DNA of 38,215 nt from Catenulispora pinisilvae (GTDB taxonomy: Bacteria; Actinomycetota; Actinomycetes; Streptomycetales; Catenulisporaceae). The stretch spans positions 1-38,215 of the forward strand of contig NZ_JAAFZA010000091.1 in assembly GCF_015356865.1 (NCBI RefSeq). The letters are read 5' to 3'. Below are positions 16,108-23,404 of the stretch, piece after piece; the stretch's first letter is position 1; every line of letters begins with the position of its first letter. The notes under the pieces were generated by a model. It worked only from the letters and a program-made list of their open reading frames with translations. It was not told the origin of the DNA and made no database searches. The position numbers and the translations under genes are program-made.

Positions 16108-17114
16108 CGGGCCCTCCCGGCGGACTGTGCCGCGCCTGCGCCGGCTTGAGCGCTGCCCTCAGCGGCGGCGTCCTGATTGCCTGCCTTCTCGCCGGCCCGA
16201 GCCGCTGCCAAGGCCGCGGCCCGCGCGGCCATGCTGGCCCGCAGATGCTCGGAGACCGTCCGCAACGCCTCGCGCGCCTCGTCCCGCTGGGTCTCGTCGA
16301 TCGGGTGGCGGGAGAACCGGGCCTCGTGGAACAGCTCGGTGAGCCGGCCGGCCGGTGCCTCGGGGATCAGCCGCGCGGCGGTGACCCGGCGCAGGAACTC
16401 GTCGGGGGTGTCGGTGGCCCGCCGGCCGGCGCCGCCGGCGCTGACCGCCAGCTCCATCGCCGAGTAGCAGGCGATGACCGCCTCGCGGGCGTCGCCCTCG
16501 TACTCCAGCGCTTCAGCGCCGGCCTCGACCGCCTCGGCGAGCTGTTCGAGGTCCGCGTCCAGCGGCGTGAAGTCGATCAGGTGCAGCGGCTGCCGGTTGA
16601 GCCGGATCCGGGACAGCAGCTTGATCAGGGCGTAGACGAGCAGCACCACGATCGTCGCCACGATCAGCGACAGCACGGTCAGGACGATGATGTCGGCCCA
16701 GTCCAGGCCGCGGTGGGGCTTGCCATGTCGGCCGTCCATGGTCATCGGCGGCGGGGGGTTCATGGAGCCGCCCGTCCCGTCGGCGACCGGCGGCGGAATC
16801 GGGTTCCCGGGCGGCCGTCCGAAGAACAGCAGCCCGATCGGGGTCAGCACGGCGGCGGCGTACAGCAGCACGGCGGTCGCGGTGCCGGCCCGGTGCAGGA
16901 CGCCGTACCCGTCGTCCCGGTGCCTGGCGAACCGGGCGGCGATGACGATCAACGCGACGGCCGCGAGCATGGCCGCGATCGGCCGGCCGGCCATCCACGG
17001 GCCGTTCCCGAGCCCGGCGTCCAGCCCGTCGTCCCGGCGTCCGGCCACCGCCATCGCCGCGACGGCGATGACGACCACCGCGGCCGGCAGCCGGCGTCTG
17101 GGGTTCCCGGTCAT
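16104..17114 (-). CDS. DUF4129 membrane protein
   Basis: A 336-residue membrane protein with the DUF4129 domain at the C-terminal side. Hydrophobic segments occur near residues 10-25, 45-62, 78-98 and 148-172. The DUF4129 core follows (DAREAVIACYSAMELAVSAGG ... TPDEFLRRVTAARL ... LTELFHEARFSRHPIDETQRDEA). This is the usual family pattern, ending in an Ala-rich tail. The domain often accompanies MoxR/DUF58 and transglutaminase-like genes; its biochemical role is not established. The start at 17114 overlaps the preceding gene (ATGA). The proline-rich stretch between the second and third hydrophobic parts (PPPVADGTGGSMNPPPPM) is likely an exposed loop. Confidence 0.9.
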   Translation of the reverse strand: MTGNPRRRLPAAVVVIAVAAMAVAGRRDDGLDAGLGNGPWMAGRPIAAMLAAVALIVIAARFARHRDDGYGVLHRAGTATAVLLYAAAVLTPIGLLFFGRPPGNPIPPPVADGTGGSMNPPPPMTMDGRHGKPHRGLDWADIIVLTVLSLIVATIVVLLVYALIKLLSRIRLNRQPLHLIDFTPLDADLEQLAEAVEAGAEALEYEGDAREAVIACYSAMELAVSAGGAGRRATDTPDEFLRRVTAARLIPEAPAGRLTELFHEARFSRHPIDETQRDEAREALRTVSEHLRASMAARAAALAAARAGEKAGNQDAAAEGSAQAGAGAAQSAGRAR

Positions 17115-18166
17115 GCGACGCCGGAGCTCTGCTCCGCCGCGCGCCGGGCGCGGATCTTCGCGGCCTGCCGGGCCAGCGCGTGCTCCAGACCGCGGTCCAG
17201 GTGCCCGCCGACCTGCCGGACCTCCTCGATCTCGACGGTCGCGATGTCGCGCACCTCGGACGGGATCTGCTTCAGGTTGGCCGGCAGGGCCCGGACGGCC
17301 TCCCACAGCGAGATGTCGTCCATGTCCTGGGCCAGCTCGGTGTGCTTGCGCATCAGGGTGACCAGCTGGTGCCGGCGCAGGTGCGCCAGGCTGTCCGCGG
17401 CCTTCAGCGCGATCGCCCAGATCAGCAGATTGAGCACCGGCACCGCGATCAGCCAGGTGGCGTAGTGGATGTTGTCGGCGGTCAACCAGGACGGCCGGTG
17501 GTGCATCTTCGCCGCCGAGTGCTTGACCTGCTGCTCCATCCAGGCCGGGAAGCCCATGACGGTGGCGGTGCCCAGCGAGGTCAGGGCGAACGGGATGCCT
17601 ATGTAGGCGCCCCAGCGCGGCCAGGTGGTCGTGGCCTGCAACCGGTGGCGCAGCCGCATGAACGGGCACGGGAACAGCACCGAGGCCAGATTGCCGGCCG
17701 CGATCGGGGCCAGCGGCAGCTCGGCGATGATCGGCCAGTTGTGCTTGACCCAGTGGTGGTCCTTGGTCAGCACGATCACCAGGGCCGCGACCCCGAAGGC
17801 GAATCCGGCCTCGAAGATGTAGAGCACCTGGTTGCGCACCCGCAGCATCCGCGCCGGGTCGCCGCCGCCGGTCAGTACCCTGATCGCCCACTCCGGCTCG
17901 GCGGCCAGCTGGTTGGTCAGCGAGGCGTCGGCGGCCGCGGTCAGCACGATGGTGACGATCAGGGTGAGCGGATCGCGCACCCGGCCGCTGAACGGGTCCC
18001 AGTACAGGAAGGCGCCGGTGGCCAGTCCCAGGCCCATCGAGGCGAACATCCCGAACAGCCAGTCCGGCCACACCCGCAGCACCCGGAACAGCTCCCGGGG
18101 GAGCGTCACCTTCGGTGCCGGTACCGGCGCGGATCCGGCAAGGGCCGTCGTGACGGCCTCGGTCAT
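17111..18166 (-). CDS. Polytopic membrane protein, first gene of the MoxR operon
   Basis: A 351-residue membrane protein with about six hydrophobic helices and a charged, helical C-terminal domain of about 90 residues (LRRHQLVTLMRKHTELAQDMDDISLWEAVRALPANL onward). I do not recognise a family. It heads the coupled operon and its stop overlaps the DUF4129 start (ATGA). The start ATG 18166 follows GGGGGAG, a strong ribosome-binding site. The histidine-rich loop VLTKDHHWVKHNWP and the KMHHRPSW segment could bind metal, but that is only a compositional hint. Confidence 0.72.
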   Translation of the reverse strand: MTEAVTTALAGSAPVPAPKVTLPRELFRVLRVWPDWLFGMFASMGLGLATGAFLYWDPFSGRVRDPLTLIVTIVLTAAADASLTNQLAAEPEWAIRVLTGGGDPARMLRVRNQVLYIFEAGFAFGVAALVIVLTKDHHWVKHNWPIIAELPLAPIAAGNLASVLFPCPFMRLRHRLQATTTWPRWGAYIGIPFALTSLGTATVMGFPAWMEQQVKHSAAKMHHRPSWLTADNIHYATWLIAVPVLNLLIWAIALKAADSLAHLRRHQLVTLMRKHTELAQDMDDISLWEAVRALPANLKQIPSEVRDIATVEIEEVRQVGGHLDRGLEHALARQAAKIRARRAAEQSSGVA

Positions 18167-18379
18167 GGTGTGGCTCCCCCCTGTGCGCTCCGTCAGGCTA
18201 CTTGTCGGCTACGCCACGGCCGAGGATAACCCGTTTGGAGGAATCACGTCGGGTGTGATCTCGCCTGCGCGCGGTAACCCGGCTGGCAGATCATGACAAA
18301 GCGGTGTGGTCCGGATGTTGCCAAGCTGATCAGAGAAACCCCCCATTCCCGGGTACTCCGGTCCACCGCAGGAGGATGT

Positions 18380-18817
18380 ATGGTCACGGTCCGCGATGTG
18401 ATGACCGAGGCGCCCAAGTCGGTGCTGGAATCGGACAACCTGGTGCACGTGGCCCGGGTGATGCGGGACGAGGACGTCGGCTGCGTCCCGGTGGTCGACG
18501 GCGCCGGCAAGCTGATGGGCATGCTTACGGATCGTGACCTGGTGGTCGAGGCGGTGGCCTCGAACGACGACCCGACCATCCGGCAGGCCGGGGAGCTGAT
18601 GCGCGGCGGCATCCACACCGCCGACGCCGATGCCTCGGTGACCAACGCGGTGGAGACCATGGGCCGCAACCGGATCCGGCGGCTGCCGGTGGTCTCGGCC
18701 GGCAAGCTGGTCGGCGTGGTCGGGATCGCGGATTTGGCCAAGAATTTGCCGACCGCGGCGGTCGGCGAGCTGATGGCCCTGATCTCGAAGTCGGGCCACA
18801 AGGACAAGCTGCCGTAA
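18380..18817 (+). CDS. Two-CBS-domain protein (HRP1-like)
   Basis: A 145-residue cytoplasmic protein that consists only of two CBS motifs (about residues 1-60 and 70-130), beginning MVTVRDVMTEAPKSV. Such Bateman modules bind adenine nucleotides and often act as stand-alone sensors; mycobacterial HRP1 is an example. ATG 18380 is chosen because AGGAGG lies 4 bases upstream; the frame is open to 18293 but that extension has no ribosome-binding site. The gene is monocistronic, divergent from the MoxR operon, and followed by a clear hairpin terminator. Confidence 0.92.
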   Translation: MVTVRDVMTEAPKSVLESDNLVHVARVMRDEDVGCVPVVDGAGKLMGMLTDRDLVVEAVASNDDPTIRQAGELMRGGIHTADADASVTNAVETMGRNRIRRLPVVSAGKLVGVVGIADLAKNLPTAAVGELMALISKSGHKDKLP

Positions 18818-18842
18818 AGAGGTCAGCTCGTTGACAGCCCTG

Positions 18843-18881
18843 ACGCCGGGCCGGTGGTCTCCCTGACCGCCGGCCCGGCGT
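18843..18881. terminator. GC-rich hairpin terminator between convergent genes
   Basis: A perfect 12-bp stem pairs ACGCCGGGCCGG (18843-18854) with CCGGCCCGGCGT (18870-18881) around a 15-base loop. It lies 25 bases after the CBS gene stop and 43 bases before the stop of the convergent binding-protein gene. There is only a weak T-tract, as is usual in actinomycetes, and it could act in both directions. Confidence 0.8.
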
Positions 18882-18892
18882 TTGTGCTGTTG

Positions 18893-18931
18893 TCGCGCTA
18901 CCCGGTCGCGCTGCTTGTTCGCGCTACTTGC
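18893..18931. repeat. Three 13-bp repeats across the stop codon of the binding-protein gene
   Basis: Units TCGCGCTACCCGG (18893), TCGCGCTGCTTGT (18906) and TCGCGCTACTTGC (18919) follow with an exact 13-bp period. The third contains the stop codon (TAG on the minus strand, 18924-18926). The first keeps a TAG in another frame, and the middle one has lost it. Confidence 0.92.
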
Positions 18932-19838
18932 CCAGACCCACGGACGTCAGCCAGGCCTTGGCCACGTCCGAGGTGTCCTTCTTCTCGGTGACGACCTGCT
19001 CCAGCAGCGAGGTCAGCGTGGTGGTGTCCAGCTTCGCCGACACCGCGTTCAGCGCGTCGACCCCGGCCTGCGGCAGGTTCTTCTTGTCCACCAGCGGGAT
19101 CACGTTCTGCACGCCGAACAGGCCCTTGTCGTCGTTCAGCACCACGAAGCCGTTGGTCTTGATGGCCGGGGTGGTGCTGTAGAGGTCGACGACCTGCGCG
19201 TCGCCGTGCTGGAGCGCCGAGATGGTCTGCGGGCCGGAGTTGTCCAGCGCCTTGAAGTCCTTGAAGGACAGCCCGTAGACGCTCTGTAGGCCCAGCAGGC
19301 CCTGCTGCCGCGTCTTGAACTCCGGCGCCGAGCCGATGACCAGGTCCTTGGCGTAGGGCGCGAGGTCGGAGATGTTCTTCAGGTTGTCCTTCGTGGCCAG
19401 TGCCTGGGTGACGACCAGGGAGTCGTTGTCCTGGGCGGCGGCCGGCTGAAGGATCTCCAGGGTGCTCGGCAGCTTCGCGGTCACGGCCGCGTCCACGCCG
19501 GCCAGCGAGGTCTCGGTCGAGGTCTTGTCCAGGTAGGCCAGCAGCGCGCCGTTGTACTCCGGGACCACCGTGATGGCGTCCGACTTCAACTGCTGGAACA
19601 GCACGTCGCGCTGCCCCACGTTGGGTTTGCGGTCCACCGAGATGCCCTTGGCTTCCAGTGCCTGCGCGTAGATCTCCATCAGCAGCACGTTCTCCGGGAA
19701 CGCGGCCGAGGCCACGACCACCTTCGAGCCGCTCTTGGAACTCGACGAGCACGCGCTCAGCGCACCGGTGGCGGCCAGGGCGAGGGCCAGGGCCGCGCCC
19801 ACTACGCGGGTTTTCGAACCAGCCTTACGAATTTGCAT
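18924..19838 (-). CDS. Quaternary-amine ABC transporter substrate-binding lipoprotein (orphan)
   Basis: A 304-residue OpuAC/ProX-type binding protein. The lipobox LSAC puts Cys30 at the mature N-terminus. Family landmarks are SAAFPENVLLMEIYAQALEAKG, VVPEYNGALLAYLD and the GLFGVQNVIPLVDKK hinge region. Likely ligands are glycine betaine, choline or similar osmolytes, in the OsmF/OpuCC branch. ATG 19838 is chosen because GGAGGGGA precedes it. No permease or ATPase is adjacent: the cysteine dioxygenase and rhodanese genes separate it from the complete transporter operon, which has its own binding protein (21720-22670) with the same overall layout. It may feed the same transporter with a second ligand. 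Confidence 0.93.
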   Translation of the reverse strand: MQIRKAGSKTRVVGAALALALAATGALSACSSSSKSGSKVVVASAAFPENVLLMEIYAQALEAKGISVDRKPNVGQRDVLFQQLKSDAITVVPEYNGALLAYLDKTSTETSLAGVDAAVTAKLPSTLEILQPAAAQDNDSLVVTQALATKDNLKNISDLAPYAKDLVIGSAPEFKTRQQGLLGLQSVYGLSFKDFKALDNSGPQTISALQHGDAQVVDLYSTTPAIKTNGFVVLNDDKGLFGVQNVIPLVDKKNLPQAGVDALNAVSAKLDTTTLTSLLEQVVTEKKDTSDVAKAWLTSVGLGK

Positions 19839-20151
19839 GTTAAATCCCCTCCAGACACATAGACATACCGAACCTAGCAACCCCTGCCGACATGGGCAGC
19901 CTTCCCGCAACGCGGTTTCGAGACCTTTTCGAGACCGGATGGCGTCGCGACCGGCACGGTCTGGATCAAGATGCTGTGGCGGGGCCTTCGGCCATCCGCG
20001 CTACGCGGTGTGGGGGCGGGTGCGTCGGCGATCGGTGTCGGCGACGCTGTGGCCGCGTTGGCGCCGGGCTGGCGCTCACTACCGCCGCTCACTACCGCCG
20101 CTCGCGACCGCCCCGTGCTACCGCCGCACGTCTACCGCCCACCGCGGCGCG
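19839..20151. other. Intergenic region upstream of the orphan binding-protein gene
   Basis: This 313-base stretch holds no convincing gene. The right part (20074-20158) is the 13-bp repeat array at the end of the rhodanese gene. The left part is the leader and promoter of the leftward binding-protein gene. A TAGGTT (minus strand, near 19870-19875) could be a -10 element, but I see no matching -35. Confidence 0.45.
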
Positions 20152-20158
20152 CTACGGC
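20074..20158. repeat. Six degenerate 13-14-bp repeats ending on the rhodanese stop codon
   Basis: GCTCACTACCGCC (20074), the same again (20087), GCTCGCGACCGCC (20100), CCGTGCTACCGCC (20113), GCACGTCTACCGCC (20126) and a longer diverged unit (20140-20158) that contains the rhodanese stop (20152-20154). CTA, which is TAG on the minus strand, occurs at 20079, 20092, 20118, 20132 and 20152; the copy at 20105 has mutated to CGA. The first four units keep an exact 13-bp spacing. Confidence 0.93.
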
Positions 20159-20547
20159 AGCGCCGGCTGCCCGCCCGGCTCGGTCGGCAACCCCGCGGCG
20201 GCCCACGCCCGGAACCCGCCGACCAGGTCGGTGGCCCGGGGCAGGCCGAGCCGCTGGAGGTCGCGGGCGGCCAGGCTGGAGGCGTAGCCCTCGTTGCAGA
20301 ACACGACGACCACCGACTCCGCGCTGACCCCCGGCAGGCGCCACTCGCTGTCCGGGGACAGCCGCCACTCCAGGTGGATCCGCTCCACCGGCAGCGCGCC
20401 GGGGATCTCGCCCTCCGAGGCGCGGTTGGCGTGCGGACGGATGTCGATCAGCAGCGCGCCCCCGTGCCGGAGCTCGTCAGTCTCCTGCGGGCTCACGCGC
20501 CGCAATCCGGCCCGGGCGCTCTCGACGAACGTGTCCACGGAACTCAA
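20152..20547 (-). CDS. Single-domain rhodanese-like sulfurtransferase
   Basis: A 131-residue cytoplasmic rhodanese domain. The catalytic cysteine is Cys84 in the active loop CNEGYAS, after the strand VVVVF. The conserved LLIDIRPHANRASEGEIPGALPVER segment (residues 32-56) is the CH2A-like motif. It would carry a persulfide on Cys84. It starts with TTG at 20547, which overlaps the stop of the cysteine dioxygenase gene (TTGA). GGAGG inside the end of that gene is its ribosome-binding site. A cysteine dioxygenase-rhodanese pair recurs in actinomycetes and suggests joint handling of cysteine sulfur. The first copy of a stop-centred repeat begins at its 3' end. Confidence 0.92.
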   Translation of the reverse strand: MSSVDTFVESARAGLRRVSPQETDELRHGGALLIDIRPHANRASEGEIPGALPVERIHLEWRLSPDSEWRLPGVSAESVVVVFCNEGYASSLAARDLQRLGLPRATDLVGGFRAWAAAGLPTEPGGQPALP

Positions 20548-21050
20548 ACCAGGTCCTCCAGGCTCTCGTACTCCCGGGTGGGGAGCAGCGGGGGCGAATA
20601 GGCGTGCACGGTCGCGGCCGGACCATTACCCGCCTGCCGCACGCTATGCGCCCGATCGCCCCCGAATCCCAATCCCTGCCCGACCCCGAGCCGCCGCACC
20701 CCGATCGGCGCCCCGGGATAGCGGTGCTCCTCCTGCACCTCACCGACCAACACGGTGAACGACCCGGCGGCACCCCCATGATCATGAGGCCGCGTCCCCT
20801 GCCCGGGCAGCCAACTCAACAGCCACACCTCGACCCCACGGGTCAAAGCCAGCCGCGTCCACCACCGCTGCGGCTCGGTATAACGCACCAACGGCCGCAG
20901 CCGCTCGGCGTTGACCCCATTGGCCAACGCCACAGTCAGATCCCTGAGCTGCGTCGGCGTCCACAAAGGACGATCAGGCAGCACGAGGTCGTGCAGAAAT
21001 GGTTCGGCGATATCGAGATCAGGCGTCTGCGTCGAGGCGGCCGAGAACAT
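20544..21050 (-). CDS. Cysteine dioxygenase type I
   Basis: A 168-residue cupin that would oxidise L-cysteine to cysteine sulfinate using Fe(II) and O2. The three iron ligands are His89, His91 (RPHDHGG) and His135 (DRAHSV). His149 and Tyr151 in VHAYSPP correspond to the catalytic His-Tyr pair. The position of the mammalian crosslink cysteine is Gly93, as in bacterial enzymes. Length is that of the short bacterial form. GGAG precedes the ATG at 21050. It is coupled to the rhodanese gene (TTGA overlap). Cysteine sulfinate is a precursor of hypotaurine and taurine, so its place between osmolyte-binding proteins may matter. Confidence 0.95.
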   Translation of the reverse strand: MFSAASTQTPDLDIAEPFLHDLVLPDRPLWTPTQLRDLTVALANGVNAERLRPLVRYTEPQRWWTRLALTRGVEVWLLSWLPGQGTRPHDHGGAAGSFTVLVGEVQEEHRYPGAPIGVRRLGVGQGLGFGGDRAHSVRQAGNGPAATVHAYSPPLLPTREYESLEDLV

Positions 21051-21128
21051 GAAGGCTCCGTGGTCCGAGATGTGAGGTCGAGGTCGGGAACGCCTCGGTA
21101 CACATGCAGGACGCCACGCGCAACAGAT

Positions 21129-21142
21129 CGACCGGACGGTCG
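21129..21142. promoter_or_regulatory. Palindrome upstream of the cysteine dioxygenase gene
   Basis: CGACCG-GA-CGGTCG is a perfect inverted repeat with 6-bp arms, about 80 bases upstream of the cdo start. Its size and place suit a repressor operator. No regulator gene lies nearby, so the protein that binds it is unknown. Confidence 0.35.
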
Positions 21143-21303
21143 GACCAGGCGAGCAGCGGAGCGGACATGCGCAGATGGTGACACGCGCGGTCCCCGGCGC
21201 GCCGGGAGCGTTCGCGATGCGGACACGGGCGTCTCACGGGGTGTCGGGTCGCGGACGGGGCGCGTCTCGGGATGCGGACACGCACATTTGTGTCAGTGGG
21301 TGG

Positions 21304-21323
21304 GGCTATACGTATGTATAGCC
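21304..21323. promoter_or_regulatory. AT-rich palindrome GGCTATAC-GTAT-GTATAGCC
   Basis: Perfect 8-bp arms (21304-21311 and 21316-21323) flank a 4-bp spacer. It is strikingly AT-rich for this genome and lies about 255 bases upstream of the leftward cdo gene in an otherwise gene-free stretch. A dimeric regulator site or a promoter core is plausible. Confidence 0.45.
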
Positions 21324-21479
21324 GGGTCGGGCGTGAATGCTGTGGTTGGGCGGTTCTCGCCGCAGCCGGTCACGGTGTCGGGGTTGAAGACCCGGCCCTG
21401 GGGTGTCCGGCGGTCGGCAGGGTGGCCGGGTCCGCGCCTGGGCTGCCCGCTCTCGGGAACCGACCACACATGTTGTGAT

Positions 21480-21560
21480 AAAACGGACTGATTTCGTCCG
21501 CCCCGCCGGGCGACCGCCGCGGGTCTCTGGAAGCCGGCGGACGAAATCTGGCGGTTTTTT
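21480..21560. terminator. Long hairpin with T-tracts on both strands
   Basis: A perfect 13-bp inverted repeat pairs GATTTCGTCCGCC (21490-21502) with GGCGGACGAAATC (21536-21548) around a 33-base loop. AAAA stands just outside the left arm (21480-21483) and TTTTTT just outside the right arm (21555-21560). The outer bases partly pair as well. This layout fits a bidirectional intrinsic terminator, placed 160-240 bases past the end of the leftward transporter operon. Confidence 0.65.
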
Positions 21561-21656
21561 CACAACGCTTTCAACCCCACACGCAACCGCCACCCTGCAT
21601 ACGCAGCCCACATCCGGCCGGTGACCAAAACCCCGCACCCCCGAAAGATCGACGCG

Positions 21657-21730
21657 GCGCTGCACCAGTCAACCGCGCTGCAGCAGCCGCATGGCGCGCC
21701 GCACCAGCCGCGCCCCCCGCTACCGCATCC
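21657..21730. repeat. 18-19-bp degenerate tandem repeat ending on a stop codon
   Basis: Four units start at 21657, 21675, 21694 and 21712, each beginning GCGC or GCCC with a CTGCACCAG/CCGCACCAG-like core. The last unit is diverged and holds the stop of the transporter binding-protein gene (21720-21722). Confidence 0.7.
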
Positions 21731-22670
21731 CCATCGCCTTCAACCAATCGTCAGCCACCACATCGATATCCTTCTTCTGATTCATGATCGCCGCCATCAT
21801 CCCCGCCAGCGCCGCCGTGTCCAGCTTCGCCGACACCGCGTTCAGCGTCGCGACCGCGGTCGGCGTCATGCTGTCCCGGTACGCCAGCGGCGTCACGTTC
21901 TGCGCCGTGAACACCTGCTCGGGGTCGGCCAGCACCTTGAAGCCGTGCGAGGCGATGTTCGGGTCGGTGGTGAACAGGGTCGCGACCTGGACCGAGCCGT
22001 CGGCCAGGGCCTTGACCGTGATCGGGCCGGCGGTGTCCAGGGAGCTGAAGTTCTTGAACGTCAGGCCGTACTTGTCCTTCAGCCCCGGCAGGCCCTGGTA
22101 GCGCTCCTTGAACTCCGGCGGTCCGCCGATGTCCATCGAGGCCGCGTACGGTGCCAGGTCTCCGATCGCGGCCAGATGGTCCTTCGCGGCGGTCGCGGCC
22201 GTGACCACCAGTGCGTTCTTGTCCTCGGCGGGGGAGGAGTCCAGGATCTCCAGCGATGCCGGCAGCTTCGTCCGCAGCCCGGCGTTGATGTCCGCGGTCG
22301 TGGCGGCGCGCGTCTTGGAGTCCAGGTACGCCAGCAGCGCGCCGTTGTACTCCGGCAGGACCGTCAGCGAACCCTGCTGTACCTGCTGGTACAGCACCTC
22401 GCGGCTGCCGACGTTGAACCGTACGCCGACCTTCACGCCCTTGGCCTTCAGCGCCGAGGCGTAGATGTCGGCCAGCAGCACGTTCTCCGGGAAGTTGGCC
22501 GAGCCGACCGTCACCTGCCCCTTCTTCGGCCCCGGGACCAGCGGGTTGCCGTTGGTGCAGGCGGTGACGGTCAGTGCCGTCAGTGCGGTCAGCGCGGCCG
22601 CCGCCAGCGCCGTGGCGGCGGCCGTCGTCGACAGCCCAGGGCGGCGCGGCGTGTGAGGGGTCTTGCTCAT
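21720..22670 (-). CDS. Quaternary-amine ABC transporter substrate-binding lipoprotein (operon copy)
   Basis: A 316-residue OpuAC/ProX-type lipoprotein with lipobox TVTAC (Cys38). It shares family landmarks with the orphan copy at 18924: SANFPENVLLADIYASALKAKG, VLPEYNGALLAYLDS, APYAASMDIGGPPEFKERYQGLPGLKDKYGLTFKNF and the C-terminal LNAVSAKLDT. It should deliver glycine betaine, choline or a related compound to the permeases encoded just upstream. The 56-base gap after the second permease gene keeps it in the operon. The end of the gene runs into a stop-centred repeat. Confidence 0.94.
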   Translation of the reverse strand: MSKTPHTPRRPGLSTTAAATALAAAALTALTALTVTACTNGNPLVPGPKKGQVTVGSANFPENVLLADIYASALKAKGVKVGVRFNVGSREVLYQQVQQGSLTVLPEYNGALLAYLDSKTRAATTADINAGLRTKLPASLEILDSSPAEDKNALVVTAATAAKDHLAAIGDLAPYAASMDIGGPPEFKERYQGLPGLKDKYGLTFKNFSSLDTAGPITVKALADGSVQVATLFTTDPNIASHGFKVLADPEQVFTAQNVTPLAYRDSMTPTAVATLNAVSAKLDTAALAGMMAAIMNQKKDIDVVADDWLKAMGMR

Positions 22671-22726
22671 GGGGTCGTCCTTCGTGCGGTGGAAAGCCGG
22701 CCCCCCTGCTCAACGCGCCGAGCGCG

Positions 22727-23404
22727 CTACGTGGTCGGTTTCTTCTGCCTCAGTCCCGGAGAGATCAGCAGTTTGCGCAATACGGCGAAGAACACCAGGT
22801 TCAGGATCGCCGCGATCACGATCAGGAACGCGCCTCCGGCCACCATCCCGTAGTCGGTGGTCGCCAGCCCGTCGATGACGAACCGGCCGAGCCCGCCGAA
22901 CGAGGAGTACGCCGCGATCGCCGTGTTCGCCACCGCGTTCACCGCCGCGAACTGGAACCCGGTCAGGATCAGCGGCAGCGCCGCCGGCACCTCGGCCCGC
23001 CACAGCACCTGCCACGGCCGCAGGCCCATGCCCTTGGCCGCGTCGGTGAGCTGCGGATCCACGTTCCGCACGCCCTCGTAGGTGTTCAGCAGGATCGGCG
23101 GCACGGTCAGCGCCACCAGGGGGATCATCACGGCCCGGAACTTCACGCCCATGACCACCACCAGCAGCACCACCAGACCCAGCGTCGGCAGCGCCCGCGC
23201 CACGTTCGCCAGCGAGGTGACCACCAGCCCGCCGCGCTTGACGTGCCCGGTGAGCAGCCCCAGCGGGAAGGCGATCAGCGCCCCGATGAGCACCGCCTCC
23301 ACCGAGTACTCGAAGTGCTGAAGGAACCGGGTCGGGATCCCGTCGGTCCCGCTCCAGTTCGCGGACGTGGTCAGCCAGCCCCAGGCCTGACTCAGGACGT
23401 TCAC
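22727..23404 (-). CDS. Quaternary-amine ABC transporter permease (second)
   Basis: A 225-residue integral membrane subunit of an OpuC/ProW-type importer with five to six helices. The coupling-helix (EAA-like) region is LNTYEGVRNVDPQLTDAAKGMGLRPWQVLWRAEVPAALPLILTG. The start is GTG at 23404, which overlaps the stop of the first permease (GTGA); longer upstream frames are not used. It would form a heterodimer with the first permease around the translocation path. All hallmarks of a working permease are intact. Confidence 0.94.
   Translation of the reverse strand: MNVLSQAWGWLTTSANWSGTDGIPTRFLQHFEYSVEAVLIGALIAFPLGLLTGHVKRGGLVVTSLANVARALPTLGLVVLLVVVMGVKFRAVMIPLVALTVPPILLNTYEGVRNVDPQLTDAAKGMGLRPWQVLWRAEVPAALPLILTGFQFAAVNAVANTAIAAYSSFGGLGRFVIDGLATTDYGMVAGGAFLIVIAAILNLVFFAVLRKLLISPGLRQKKPTT

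Larger units (their letters stand above)
21051..21656. other. Gene-free region between the cdo pair and the transporter operon
   Basis: About 600 bases without a convincing gene. The open frames here are Arg/Pro-rich and lack ribosome-binding sites. It carries two palindromes (21129 and 21304), the long hairpin (21480-21560) and a dispersed direct repeat GATGCGGACACG (near 21217 and 21270). Its base composition is locally lower in GC than the surrounding genes. Confidence 0.6.

Noticed and set aside
21306-21665. Leftward 119-residue frame in the gene-free region
   Set aside because: No ribosome-binding site, no hydrophobic or domain-like pattern, Arg/Pro-rich composition, and it crosses the long hairpin.
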